Shown: positions 43,621-51,630 of the stretch, piece after piece
Numbering within the stretch: the stretch's first letter is position 1
Layout: each line of letters starts with the position of its first letter
Origin: Myxococcus sp.
GTDB lineage: Bacteria > Myxococcota > Myxococcia > Myxococcales > Myxococcaceae
Length of the DNA: 53,472 nucleotides
Assembly: GCA_014879945.1 (NCBI GenBank)
Contig: JACSRE010000293.1
Span: 1 to 53,472 of the forward strand
Reading direction: 5' to 3'
Notes under the pieces: model-generated
What the model was told of the DNA's origin: nothing
What the model saw: the letters and a program-made list of their open reading frames with translations, nothing else
The model's database searches: none
Position numbers and translations under genes: made by a program

Positions 43621-44156
43621 TGCCGACCCTGCTCCGCCACGCCCCGGGCCTGCTCGTGCTGGTGATGACGGCGCAGGCCCCGACGAACGCCGCCGACGGA
43701 GGTGTCGCGATGACTGCCACGCTCGAGACTTCAAATGGAAAGCCGGTGCGGCTGAGTGCGCTCTGGTCGAAGCCGACGGTCCTCTTCTACGAGGACCGCG
43801 ACTCCACGGCGCTCAATCAGCACGTCAAAGACGCGCTCTCGGAGCGGGGGCGGCGAGAGGGGCTGCAGGACAAGGTGGCGGTGGTGGCGGTGGCCAACGT
43901 GGCCCCGTGGAACTGGTTTCCCGCGCGCAACTTCGTGCTCACCGCGGTCAGGGACATCGAGAAGCAGGTCAACGTGCCCGTCTACCTCGACTTCACCGGC
44001 GAGCTGAGCGGCTCTCCGTGGAACCTGCCGCCCAGGACGTCGACGGTGATGGTGATGGACGAGCAAGGCAGGCCCGTGTGGCGGGCCCAGGGACGACTGT
44101 CACCCGCGAAGCTGGAGGAGCTCTTCAAGGCGCTCGACCAGCTCATCGTTCACTGA
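43620..44156 (+). CDS. Exported thioredoxin-fold-like protein without Cys pair (YtfJ-like)
   Basis: The frame has 178 residues from the ATG at 43620, starting with a plausible signal peptide (LLRHAPGLLVLVMTAQAPT). A second ATG at 43710 (MTATLETSNG) has a very good ribosome site (GGAGGT 7 bases upstream) and would give a cytoplasmic 148-residue protein. The domain SNGKPVRLSALWSKPTVLFY, VAVVAVANVAPWNWFPAR and LPPRTSTVMVMDEQGRPVWR has the course of a peroxiredoxin/thioredoxin fold, but there is no CxxC. Function is unknown. It diverges from crtE and shares its control region, so light regulation is possible. Confidence 0.7.
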   Translation: MPTLLRHAPGLLVLVMTAQAPTNAADGGVAMTATLETSNGKPVRLSALWSKPTVLFYEDRDSTALNQHVKDALSERGRREGLQDKVAVVAVANVAPWNWFPARNFVLTAVRDIEKQVNVPVYLDFTGELSGSPWNLPPRTSTVMVMDEQGRPVWRAQGRLSPAKLEELFKALDQLIVH

Positions 44157-44163
44157 CGAATGC

Positions 44164-44361
44164 TCAGCGGTCGCGGCGGTCCTTCGCGTAGCCGTAGGCG
44201 CGCAGCCAACCCTCGCTCGCGGCGGGCACGATGTCGGCCGGGCGCCAGCTGCTCTCGACCAGCAGCTCACCGAACAGCGGGGGCGTGGGCGTGACGCCGG
44301 TGCGGCGGTCGACCCCGTCCCAGGTGCGCTTCGAGTCAGTGGCCATCGTGGTGGTGGGCAT
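44164..44361 (-). CDS. Small 65-residue protein
   Basis: The start is the ATG at 44361 (MPTTTMATDSKR), with GGAG 8 bases upstream. It is a hydrophilic protein with TWDGVDRRTGVTP near residue 14 and ending in GYAKDRRDR. It has no Cys or membrane segment and contains two DRR motifs. It lies 7 bases after the converging thioredoxin-fold-like gene and diverges from the next membrane-protein gene. A longer frame on the same strand starting far upstream is antisense to that next gene. The function is unknown, but the ribosome site and codon use support a real gene. Confidence 0.6.
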   Translation of the reverse strand: MPTTTMATDSKRTWDGVDRRTGVTPTPPLFGELLVESSWRPADIVPAASEGWLRAYGYAKDRRDR

Positions 44362-44427
44362 GGTGTGCTCCTTGGCGTGCTTCAGGGTGAGACAGCGTTG
44401 TGGCGTGATCAGACGCGAGGGCGGGCG

Positions 44428-44847
44428 ATGATCAAGAAAACCGCCGCCGCGGCGATGATCTTGACGCTCGCGACCGCGGTGCCCACGCGCGCCGAGGAGC
44501 CCGACCACCTCTTCTCGGAGTACGGCTCCCAGAAGCGCTTCTCGTTGAACGTCATCGGCGTCGGCGGCGCGCTCACGGCCGTCGGCGGCGTCTTCTTCTT
44601 CGTCGGCCGCTCGGGCGCCGGGCTGCACGTGAACCCCGACGGCTCGCTGCGCCCGCAGGGCCTGCTCGAAGAGGCCGCCGCCGCCACCTCGCTCCAGCGG
44701 GTGTCGCTGGTGGTGCTGGCGGTGGGCCTGGCGACGGCGGTGACCGGGGCCGTGCTCTTGCTCTCGGCGCGAAAGAAGTCGCTCACGGTGGCGCCGACCG
44801 TCCACCCCGGCGGCGCAGGGGTGATGCTGTCGGGCGCGTTCGACTGA
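44428..44847 (+). CDS. Small exported membrane protein
   Basis: This 139-residue protein starts at the ATG at 44428 (MIKKTAAAAM). A signal peptide is predicted (cut near TRAEEPD), followed by two membrane helices (LNVIGVGGALTAVGGVFFFVG and VSLVVLAVGLATAVTGAVLLL) with a short loop between them. The end is LTVAPTVHPGGAGVMLSGAF, a pattern often seen in myxobacterial outer-membrane-associated proteins. I do not recognise a family. It is convergent with nrfA (15 bases apart). Confidence 0.7.
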   Translation: MIKKTAAAAMILTLATAVPTRAEEPDHLFSEYGSQKRFSLNVIGVGGALTAVGGVFFFVGRSGAGLHVNPDGSLRPQGLLEEAAAATSLQRVSLVVLAVGLATAVTGAVLLLSARKKSLTVAPTVHPGGAGVMLSGAFD

Positions 44848-44862
44848 CGACGGGCGCTGGCG

Positions 44863-46281
44863 CTACTGGCCGCGCGCCTTCACCACCATCAGCTGGCCCT
44901 GCCGCGCGTCGTCGATGGCCTCGCCGAGCACCCGGGCGGCCTCCTGCGGCGCGTGAAAGCCCATGCTGTTCTCGGCGGCGATGAAGTCGAGCCGCCACTG
45001 CGCCTTGCGCTGCTGCGCCAGGGCGGGCGCGAGGGCGGCCTCCGAGACGCCTGCGTCCTTCGCGCGCGAGAGGTCCTCGATGAGGTCGACGATGGCCACG
45101 CCGCCGCGCTGCATCAGCTCCGCGTTGCGCGACTGGATGACGTCGACGCGCGCCTTCATCTCGTCCTCCGAGGCGCGGTGGCACGTCTGGCACGCGCGGT
45201 TCACGTTGAGGAGCGGGCTGCGCACCCAGTGGTCCGACACCTTGGTCGCGCCTTCGCGGCCGTAGGGCATGTGGCAGTCGGCGCACGAGACGCCCGAGCG
45301 CGCGTGAATGCCCTGGCTCCACAGCTCGAACTCGGGGTGCTGGGCCTTGAGCACCGGGGCGCCGGTCTCGGCGTGCGAGTAGTCCTTGAACGGCGTGCCG
45401 TCGGGGAAGGTGGTGCCGTTCCAGTACGCCTCGATGTCGTCGGCCCGCAGCCCTTTGCCCCAGGGGAACGTCAGCGGCATCTTCGACGAGCAGTAGTACT
45501 CGACGTGGCACTGCCCGCAGACGTAGCTGCGCAGCTCGTTGCGGCTGGCGTCCTTGTTCGGGTCGTACGGCGCCTTCTTCGAGCCCTGCCGCCACAGCGT
45601 GATGGAGTCGAGCGCGGGCACCGGCGCGTCCGAGGCCGCGAGGGCCTGAATGCCCTTGATGAAGCCGGGCCGGGTGACGCGGAGCTTCATGGTCTTCGGG
45701 TCATGGCAGTCCACGCAGCTGACCGGGTGGGCGTGGCCATCGTCGTGCAGCAGCTTGTTGGCCTCCTGGTAGCTGAGCGAGGCCGTCTTCTCGAAGCCGG
45801 CCATGGCGTCGCCGTCGCCGAGCTTGCGGTACAGCGGCATCACCGAGGCGTGACAGTGGAGGCAGGAGCCGGCCTGCGGCTTCTTCAGGCGCTCGGTCGC
45901 CTCCTGGTCGGCCAGCATGTACGCGTGGCCGCGGCGGTCGCGGTAGTCGATGGAGAACGCGTACCCGAGGAACATGCGCTTGAGCCACGGGTCACGCTCG
46001 ATCTTCTCGTCGGGCAGCGCCTCGCTCCCGCCGTGCCCGCCGAAGCGCGTCGCCGTCTTGAGCGCGGTGCGCTGGTAGCCGTCGTACTGCGAGGGCCAGT
46101 TGAGGCCCCACTTCGCCGGGTCGGTGTCGTCTTCGCCGACGTCCACCACGCGCACGAAGGCGGTCTTCTGCTCCACCTTGCGCTCGAAGATGTTGGTCAA
46201 GAGCGCGGTGACCCCGGCGGTGCCAGCGGCGACGGCGAGGAGGATGAGGGCGAGGGCGGTGCGGGACAGGGGCTTGGTCAT
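44863..46281 (-). CDS. nrfA: Ammonia-forming pentahaem cytochrome c nitrite reductase
   Basis: This 472-residue protein has an N-terminal signal/anchor ([20 protein letters not shown]). It reduces nitrite to ammonium with six electrons in the periplasm. Five haem sites are present: CLHCH (140-144), CVDCH (189-193), CGQCH (255-259), CADCH (333-337) and CQTCH (364-368). The active-site haem, usually CxxCK, is CxxCH here, the variant known from several bacteria. The Ca-site/Tyr region [11 protein letters not shown] and the active-site His in AQHPEFELW are kept. The ATG shares ATGA with nrfH, so both are made together. It lets the cell respire or detoxify nitrite. Confidence 0.93.
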   Translation of the reverse strand: MTKPLSRTALALILLAVAAGTAGVTALLTNIFERKVEQKTAFVRVVDVGEDDTDPAKWGLNWPSQYDGYQRTALKTATRFGGHGGSEALPDEKIERDPWLKRMFLGYAFSIDYRDRRGHAYMLADQEATERLKKPQAGSCLHCHASVMPLYRKLGDGDAMAGFEKTASLSYQEANKLLHDDGHAHPVSCVDCHDPKTMKLRVTRPGFIKGIQALAASDAPVPALDSITLWRQGSKKAPYDPNKDASRNELRSYVCGQCHVEYYCSSKMPLTFPWGKGLRADDIEAYWNGTTFPDGTPFKDYSHAETGAPVLKAQHPEFELWSQGIHARSGVSCADCHMPYGREGATKVSDHWVRSPLLNVNRACQTCHRASEDEMKARVDVIQSRNAELMQRGGVAIVDLIEDLSRAKDAGVSEAALAPALAQQRKAQWRLDFIAAENSMGFHAPQEAARVLGEAIDDARQGQLMVVKARGQ

Positions 46282-46790
46282 GGCGTCTTCTTCGGGGCGG
46301 TGTGGTTGACGCGCAGCGGGCCGCCGAGGGCCGCCCGTTCTCCGTGCGCGACGTCGGCGTGGCAGTGCACGCAGGGGAGCCCGTCGTCGGGGCCGAGGTG
46401 CGAGACGAGGGCTTCGTGGCAGCGCACGCAGTTGGCCTGGAGCACCTCACGGCCCGCAGGGGCGATCTGAATCGGCTCGACGAAGGTCTGGGTGGTGAAG
46501 AGCTTGCCGTGCCGCCAGCCGTTCTCGGCCTTGGTGAGGTACTTCGGCACGAAGGCCTGCGGCAGGTGGCAGTCCACGCACACCGCCACGTCGTGGTGCG
46601 GGCCCTTGAGCCAGCCGTCGTACTGCGGCTGCATGATGTGGCAGTTGACGCAGGCCTCGGGCGCCGTGCGCAGGTACGAGGCCCCCGCCGCGTAGCGGAA
46701 GGTGAAGCCGCCCACGCCCAACAAGACGCCGCCGCTCACCGCGAGCGCGATGAGGGCCTTCGAGAGCCAGGAGCTGGTGGACGTCGCCAT
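46278..46790 (-). CDS. nrfH: NrfH-type tetrahaem membrane cytochrome c
   Basis: This 170-residue protein has one N-terminal membrane helix ([18 protein letters not shown]) and then four CxxCH motifs: CVNCH (with Met three residues on, CVNCHIM, the unusual first-haem ligand region), CVDCH, CVRCH and CVHCH. NrfH takes electrons from the quinol pool and hands them to NrfA. The order nrfH-nrfA with an ATGA overlap is the standard nitrite-reductase arrangement. No regulatory element could be fixed upstream. The 100-base gap upstream of its start contains the terminator of the preceding lipoprotein gene. Confidence 0.93.
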   Translation of the reverse strand: MATSTSSWLSKALIALAVSGGVLLGVGGFTFRYAAGASYLRTAPEACVNCHIMQPQYDGWLKGPHHDVAVCVDCHLPQAFVPKYLTKAENGWRHGKLFTTQTFVEPIQIAPAGREVLQANCVRCHEALVSHLGPDDGLPCVHCHADVAHGERAALGGPLRVNHTAPKKTP

Positions 46791-46833
46791 GCGGGGGCGG
46801 CTCCCTTACCCGCTTCCTCGCGCGTGGCGACGC

Positions 46834-46867
46834 AAAAAGGGCGGAGCGGCGCGTGGCCACTCCGCCC
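46834..46867 (-). terminator. Intrinsic terminator after the lipoprotein gene
   Basis: On the minus strand an 8-base perfect stem (GGGCGGAG pairing with CTCCGCCC, 46867-46860 and 46846-46839) is followed directly by five T residues (46838-46834). It lies 24 bases after the end of the lipoprotein gene at 46891 and ahead of nrfH, so it would keep that transcript from entering the nitrite-reductase genes. Confidence 0.88.
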
Positions 46868-46890
46868 TGCGTCTCGAGGCGTTGGAGGCG

Positions 46891-47820
46891 TCAGAGCCGC
46901 GAGAAGCTCGCCTCCTGGAACACGCAGTCGCCAGCGAGGCCCTCGGTGGGGAAGAGGTTGAGGGTGTCGTTGTAGTGAGTGCGGTTGTGCGCGGTGTCCC
47001 AGCACTCGGTGAACTGCACCGGGGTGGTGAGGTCGCCGTTGCTGCCGACGACGTCGGAGCGCCCCGAGCCGGCCCACGTCCACCGCGACTTGATGCTCAG
47101 GCGCTCCAGCGCCGCCGAGCGCGACACGTAGTTGCTGTCGATGACGAACTCGAGGTGCCCTTCACCGTTCTGCACCTGGCTGAAGGTGTACTTGCTGTCG
47201 GTGCGCTTGGGGCTGTCGGGGGCGCCGGTCTGCACGAAGTCGATGGCGAGGGTGAGGTCTCCAGCGCGGGTGCGGGTGTAGGTCACCACGGCCTTGCCCA
47301 CGGTGTTCGGCGGATCGGAGAGCTTCTGCAGGCCGTCGTAGTCGAGCGTGAAGCTGCCCTCGGAGCCGGTGGCCGTCAGGGTGTGCGTGCCGGTGATGAC
47401 CGAGGTGAACTCACCGCCTGCGCGGGGGCGGCCCTTGCCTTCGTAGGTGTACGTGCCGCCGTTGCGGGTCATCGACAGGGTGAACTCGTTCTTCCACAGC
47501 GGCTTGCTCACCGGGCCCCACTCGGCGGCCTTCGCGGTCAGCTTCTTCGGCTCGGTGGCCACCACCGTCGCCACCGTCCCCAACACCAGGGCGACGTTGC
47601 CGTTGACGAGGTAGGCGGCGAGGCCGGTCGCGCCGGGCATCAACGCAGGCTCTCCCAGCCCCAGGGCCTGGCCCTTGCCCTTGCGCATGGCGATGTCGAT
47701 GCCCAGGGACGACGGCGCGGCCTCGCGGAACTCGTCGACCGAGGCGCCGCCGCAGCCGCCCAGCACCACCAGCGCCGTCAGGGCCGCCACCACACTCCGC
47801 ATCGTCCAGGTCGTCTTCAT
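46891..47820 (-). CDS. Lipoprotein of unknown function with beta-rich domain
   Basis: This 309-residue protein starts at the ATG at 47820 (MKTTWTMRSV). The leader ends in VVLGGCGGAS, a lipobox. The rest is a beta-rich extracytoplasmic domain with many Thr/Ser/Gly and one Cys pair near the end (TECWDTAHN, GDCVFQEAS); phrases such as FTLSMTRNGGTYTYEGKGR and GKAVVTYTRTRAGDLTLAID suggest an antiparallel beta-sandwich or barrel. I do not recognise the family. Frames upstream of 47820 are antisense to the next gene's terminal region. It is a single gene with its own terminator. Confidence 0.8.
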   Translation of the reverse strand: MKTTWTMRSVVAALTALVVLGGCGGASVDEFREAAPSSLGIDIAMRKGKGQALGLGEPALMPGATGLAAYLVNGNVALVLGTVATVVATEPKKLTAKAAEWGPVSKPLWKNEFTLSMTRNGGTYTYEGKGRPRAGGEFTSVITGTHTLTATGSEGSFTLDYDGLQKLSDPPNTVGKAVVTYTRTRAGDLTLAIDFVQTGAPDSPKRTDSKYTFSQVQNGEGHLEFVIDSNYVSRSAALERLSIKSRWTWAGSGRSDVVGSNGDLTTPVQFTECWDTAHNRTHYNDTLNLFPTEGLAGDCVFQEASFSRL

Positions 47821-47968
47821 GGCTCGTGTGTCCTCTGTGTTCGTCGGGTTCAGGGGAGGAGCAGAGCAAGGCAGGGGCCACCCCACGGGCGACCGCATTT
47901 TCCGAGGCTTGGGCGTCGCGCCGGCGGGGCTGGTGCTACCCGGGTTACAGGGGCTGGCGACCGGGGTT

Positions 47969-49639
47969 TCAGCCGGCGGTCGCGCACGCACGCGCGACGA
48001 GGCCCAGCACGCCGAGCGCGAGGAACACGACGGTGAGGGGAGGCGCCCTGCTCCCCCGCTTTGGCCCAGCGTCGGGCCCCGAAGGCAACTCGAGCTGCAC
48101 CGCGCGGGTGATGGGGTCGACGTGAACTGGCATCGCCACCGGCGGGGCGCGTGTGGGCGGGTCCAACGGGGCGGGCTCCTCGACGGCCTTCGCGTCGATC
48201 ACCGACACCGGCGTCTTCAGCGCCGCCTCGAGCGCCGCCACCTCCTGGATCGAGGGGCTCCACAGCGGGCCCGGCACCAGGCGGAGCGCTGAGGGCGGGA
48301 GCACGCTCGCCAGGGCGATCGCCGAGGCCGAATCCGACCACCGCGACAGCCCCATCAGCCGCAGCCCACCTTCGGCGTCGAGCCACCAGCCCGTGGGCTG
48401 CTGACCCTCCGACCAGCCGCCCACCGCGAACGAGGCCGGCACGTTCTCGCGCCGAAGAGGAACGGGGGCGCCCTCGAAGGGCTCGGTGCGCACCAGGCTC
48501 AGGTGCGTCAGCCGCGGGAGCACCCCTGCCCGGTCGAGCGCGGCCAGCGCCGCGGCCTCGGACTGCCCGGGCCCGCACACCGCGGTCAGCGCCGTGACGT
48601 GCGCCGGCAGCCCGGCGCAGGCCACCTCGACGGGACACGCGACCGAGGCGACCGAGGCCGGCAGCGGAGGGCTCTTCGCGCGAAGCCCGACGACCGCGCG
48701 CAGCGCCGTCATGGACTTCGAGAACACCACCTCGCTGGTCGGGCCGAAGCGCAGCGTCTCGACGGTGGAGAACAGCGGGCTCGAGGCGAGCGGACGGGTC
48801 GACGCGTCGAAGTGCACGGTCGCGCCGGTCAAGAGCCCACGCGAGAAGTCGGCCCCGTCGGGCGACACCACCTTCGACAGCGCCCCCAACCACGCCTGGG
48901 CATGGGCGGCGTGCAGCACCCGACGGCGCGCCTCGAGGTCCGGCGTGCGCGCCTTCGCCAGCGACAACGAGATGAACTCGCCCAGCGGGTCCTGCCGCTG
49001 CAATAGCCAATCGGCGAAGACCAGTCGGGGCCCGTCATCGAACGGCGAGCGCGCGATGGCGTCTCGGAAGGGCTGCTCCTCGGCGTCGCGTGAGGCGGGG
49101 GTGACGAGCTCGGGGCTCGCCCCCGCGTCTTGAAACCACGCCGGCAGCGCAGTCCCCGGCAGGTCGAGCCAGGGCCGCATCAGGGCGCCCACCCGCTCGA
49201 GCGAGAACGAGGCGCCGGTGCGCCGGGCCAGCACCACGGGAGAATAGACGGTGTTGGGGTCATCTTCCTGCGAGGCGCCCTCGGCGCAGAGCGCCTGCCA
49301 GGCCCGAATCGCGACGCCGTTGTCGTCCCACGAGACCCACGTCGTCAGGCCTTCGGGCGTCGAGTCCCACGCACAGGAGGAGCAGAGGTCGCCGTCGCCG
49401 CGGGTGCCCTCGTAGGTGTCGTCGCAGCGGTGCGGCCACCTCGGCGTGGCGCGGCTCGAGAACACCAGGTGCCCGTGCACGGCGTCGTCGGCCTCGTCGG
49501 CCCAGTACTGGGCGACGCACAGCAGAATCGACTGCACGGCCGGGCGCTCGGCGAAGACCTCCTCGACGGTCGGCCTCACCTCGTGCTCGAGCGACCACTG
49601 GCGCAAGACGAACGGCGTCGAGGTGATGGGCGCGCTCAT
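47969..49639 (-). CDS. Repeat-companion (TIGR02996-like) protein with C-terminal membrane helix
   Basis: This protein has 556 residues. Residues about 185-235 (EQPFRDAIARSPFDDGPRLV, FADWLLQRQDPLGEFISLSL) match the TIGR02996 repeat-companion domain, named in Myxococcus and Gemmata-type proteins. The region after it has weak leucine-rich-like repeats (LTHLSLVRTEPFEG, LRLMGLSRW) that normally accompany this domain. A membrane helix near the end (LTVVFLALGVLGLVARA) and a Pro-rich stretch before it anchor the protein. The N-terminal 160 residues are of unknown type and rich in Trp, Cys and Asp. It overlaps the next gene by ATGA. Confidence 0.8.
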   Translation of the reverse strand: MSAPITSTPFVLRQWSLEHEVRPTVEEVFAERPAVQSILLCVAQYWADEADDAVHGHLVFSSRATPRWPHRCDDTYEGTRGDGDLCSSCAWDSTPEGLTTWVSWDDNGVAIRAWQALCAEGASQEDDPNTVYSPVVLARRTGASFSLERVGALMRPWLDLPGTALPAWFQDAGASPELVTPASRDAEEQPFRDAIARSPFDDGPRLVFADWLLQRQDPLGEFISLSLAKARTPDLEARRRVLHAAHAQAWLGALSKVVSPDGADFSRGLLTGATVHFDASTRPLASSPLFSTVETLRFGPTSEVVFSKSMTALRAVVGLRAKSPPLPASVASVACPVEVACAGLPAHVTALTAVCGPGQSEAAALAALDRAGVLPRLTHLSLVRTEPFEGAPVPLRRENVPASFAVGGWSEGQQPTGWWLDAEGGLRLMGLSRWSDSASAIALASVLPPSALRLVPGPLWSPSIQEVAALEAALKTPVSVIDAKAVEEPAPLDPPTRAPPVAMPVHVDPITRAVQLELPSGPDAGPKRGSRAPPLTVVFLALGVLGLVARACATAG

Positions 49640-50076
49640 GAGAAGGCCTCATGAACCAGGTCGAGCTGCGCGCGCCGGGCCTCATCGCCGGCGCGGTGAA
49701 GGTGGGCCTCGTAGATGAGCGGCACGCCGTCGCGCGCGCGCTCCCTGGCCCAGGCCAGCCCGAACGCGTCGGCGCGCAAGGGGCGGTGCGAGTCGTGCCG
49801 GCCATCGTTCATCGAGACGTGCACCTCGGCGACGTGCGGGGAGCGCAGCAGGCGGTGGGCCTTGAACGAGAACCCATGGTGGGTGCGAACGGGCACGGCC
49901 CCGGCCTTCACGTGTTCGGCGAAGCCGACCGTCGGCTCATTGCCCGGCGTCAACTGCACCCCGACGCCCAACGCGGCGAGCTCGTCGAAGGCGCTGCGCA
50001 TGGGCCGACCCTGCAGACACCACAGGGCGAAGAAGAGCACCCGGCGTTCATAGCTGGCCGCCCGTGGTGGCGTCAC
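49636..50076 (-). CDS. Small TIM-barrel-like protein coupled to the repeat-companion gene
   Basis: This 146-residue protein starts at a GTG at 50076; an ATG at 50001 (MRSAFDELAALG) would shorten it to 121. Short beta/alpha alternations (RRVLFFALWCLQGRPMRSAF, LAALGVGVQLTPGN, VAEVHVSMNDG, GVPLIYEAHLH) recall a sugar-isomerase/endonuclease-IV barrel fragment, but the protein is too short for a whole barrel. I do not assign a function. It shares ATGA with the repeat-companion gene, so it is real and co-expressed with it; only 27 bases separate it from the next, divergent gene. Confidence 0.6.
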   Translation of the reverse strand: MTPPRAASYERRVLFFALWCLQGRPMRSAFDELAALGVGVQLTPGNEPTVGFAEHVKAGAVPVRTHHGFSFKAHRLLRSPHVAEVHVSMNDGRHDSHRPLRADAFGLAWARERARDGVPLIYEAHLHRAGDEARRAQLDLVHEAFS

Positions 50077-50103
50077 GACGACGGCGTGCTATCGAGCGCG
50101 GCC

Positions 50104-51630
50104 ATGATGCGCCGAGCCCTCGTCCTCCTCGCCGTGCTGCCGCTCCTCGCGTGCCCAGACAAGAAAGAGGCGCCTGACACCCACGCGGCGGCGCCCGTGG
50201 ACCCCGCGACGCTGAAGCAGGAGCGCGTCACCGTGCTCATCACCGGCGCCGAGAACGGCTACCTGCTGCCCGTCACCGACGAGGGGCAGTCGCGCGGCGG
50301 CGCGGCCGAGATTCTGGGCCGGTGGGTCGCCAACGAGGGCCACTGCGCCGGCCCGCTCGCGGCCAGCGGCGACGCGGCGTGCGAGAAGGACTCCACGGTG
50401 GTGGTGTCGACCGGCGACAACGCGAACGGCCAGGCCATCTCGAGCTACTTCAAGGGAGAGCCCGCGGCCGAGCTGATGCGGCACATGGGCTACGCGGCCT
50501 CGGCGCTCGGCAACCGCGAGCTCGACTGGAGCCGCGAGCAGTTCGTCGCCAACCGCGCGAAGGCCGGCTTCCCCTACCTCGCCGCGAACCTGGTGGCCGA
50601 GACCGACGAGGGCAAGGCGCTGGGCCTGGGCAGCTTCCGCGTGCTGACGCGCAGCGGGGTGCGGGTCGCCATCATCGGGCTGGCCGCGCGCAAGGCGACG
50701 GTGACGCCGATGCCCGGCCGCATGCAGGGCCTCAAGGCCATCGACGAGGCCGAGGCGCTCGCCCTGGTGATGCCCGAGGTGAAGAACGCCAACCCGCACG
50801 TCATCGGCATCGTGAGCGACGGCTGCCTCAACGACGCGCCCGCGATGTTGGCCGGCCACGCCGACTGGAACATCACCTTCTTCGCCGGCCGCCGCTGTGA
50901 CGCGCCCTTCCCCGACTCGGCCGAAGGCACCCGGCTCGTCTACCCGGGGAGCCGGCTGTCGCAGTACGCGAAGGTGGCGCTGACGGTGACGCTGTCCACG
51001 ACGCCGGTGCAGGTGACGACGGCCGTCTCGATGGTCGAGGTGAACTCCGAGGGCGCGCCGCCGGCCGACGCGAAGGCGAAGGCGCTGGTGGACGGGTGGA
51101 AGCAGAAGCTCGACGAGGCGCTCGGCGGCACCATCGGCTTCTCGAAGGCCGGCGTCGAGCAGGAGTCGGCGGCGATGTCGCACTGGCTCACCACCTCGCT
51201 CAGGGAGCAGTTCAAGACCGACGTCGCGCTGCTCAACCGCAAGGGCGTGCGCCAGGCGCTCCCCGCCGGCCCGGTGACGAAGGCGTCGATCTACGACCTG
51301 GTGCCCTTCGACAACCAGGTGGTCATCGCGAAGGTGAGCGGTGAGGCGCTGCTGGCGGCGCTCGGCAACACCGAGGCGCGCGTGGCCGGCATGAAGCCCA
51401 AAGGCGAGGGCTGGGTCGACGCGAAGGGCACGGCGCTGGACCCGAAGAAGACGTACACCGTGGCGACCACCGACTACCTCTACCTGGGCGGTGACGGCTT
51501 CGCGCTGAACAAGGCCGACCCTGCGCCCACCGAGACGAAGGTGTCGTGGCAGGCCGCGCTCATCGAGTGGACCGCGGCGAAGAAGTCAGACGAGAAGAAG
51601 CCGCTCGAGGGCTTCCTGAAGGTGAAGTGA
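50104..51630 (+). CDS. 5'-nucleotidase/UshA-family lipoprotein lacking the metal-site motifs
   Basis: This protein has 508 residues from the ATG at 50104 (a second ATG at 50107 is equally possible). The leader ends in a lipobox (LPLLAC). Both parts of UshA-type proteins are seen: a calcineurin-like phosphoesterase part (about 35-270) and a 5'-nucleotidase C-terminal domain (TSLREQFKTDVALLNRKGVRQ, SIYDLVPFDNQVVIAKVSGE). The metal motifs of the first part are altered: LITGAENGYLL stands where NDxHG is expected, GNRELD where GNHE, and TFFAGRRC where GHTH. It probably no longer hydrolyses nucleotides and may bind a ligand. It is the first gene of a two-gene unit with the next. Confidence 0.85.
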   Translation: MMRRALVLLAVLPLLACPDKKEAPDTHAAAPVDPATLKQERVTVLITGAENGYLLPVTDEGQSRGGAAEILGRWVANEGHCAGPLAASGDAACEKDSTVVVSTGDNANGQAISSYFKGEPAAELMRHMGYAASALGNRELDWSREQFVANRAKAGFPYLAANLVAETDEGKALGLGSFRVLTRSGVRVAIIGLAARKATVTPMPGRMQGLKAIDEAEALALVMPEVKNANPHVIGIVSDGCLNDAPAMLAGHADWNITFFAGRRCDAPFPDSAEGTRLVYPGSRLSQYAKVALTVTLSTTPVQVTTAVSMVEVNSEGAPPADAKAKALVDGWKQKLDEALGGTIGFSKAGVEQESAAMSHWLTTSLREQFKTDVALLNRKGVRQALPAGPVTKASIYDLVPFDNQVVIAKVSGEALLAALGNTEARVAGMKPKGEGWVDAKGTALDPKKTYTVATTDYLYLGGDGFALNKADPAPTETKVSWQAALIEWTAAKKSDEKKPLEGFLKVK

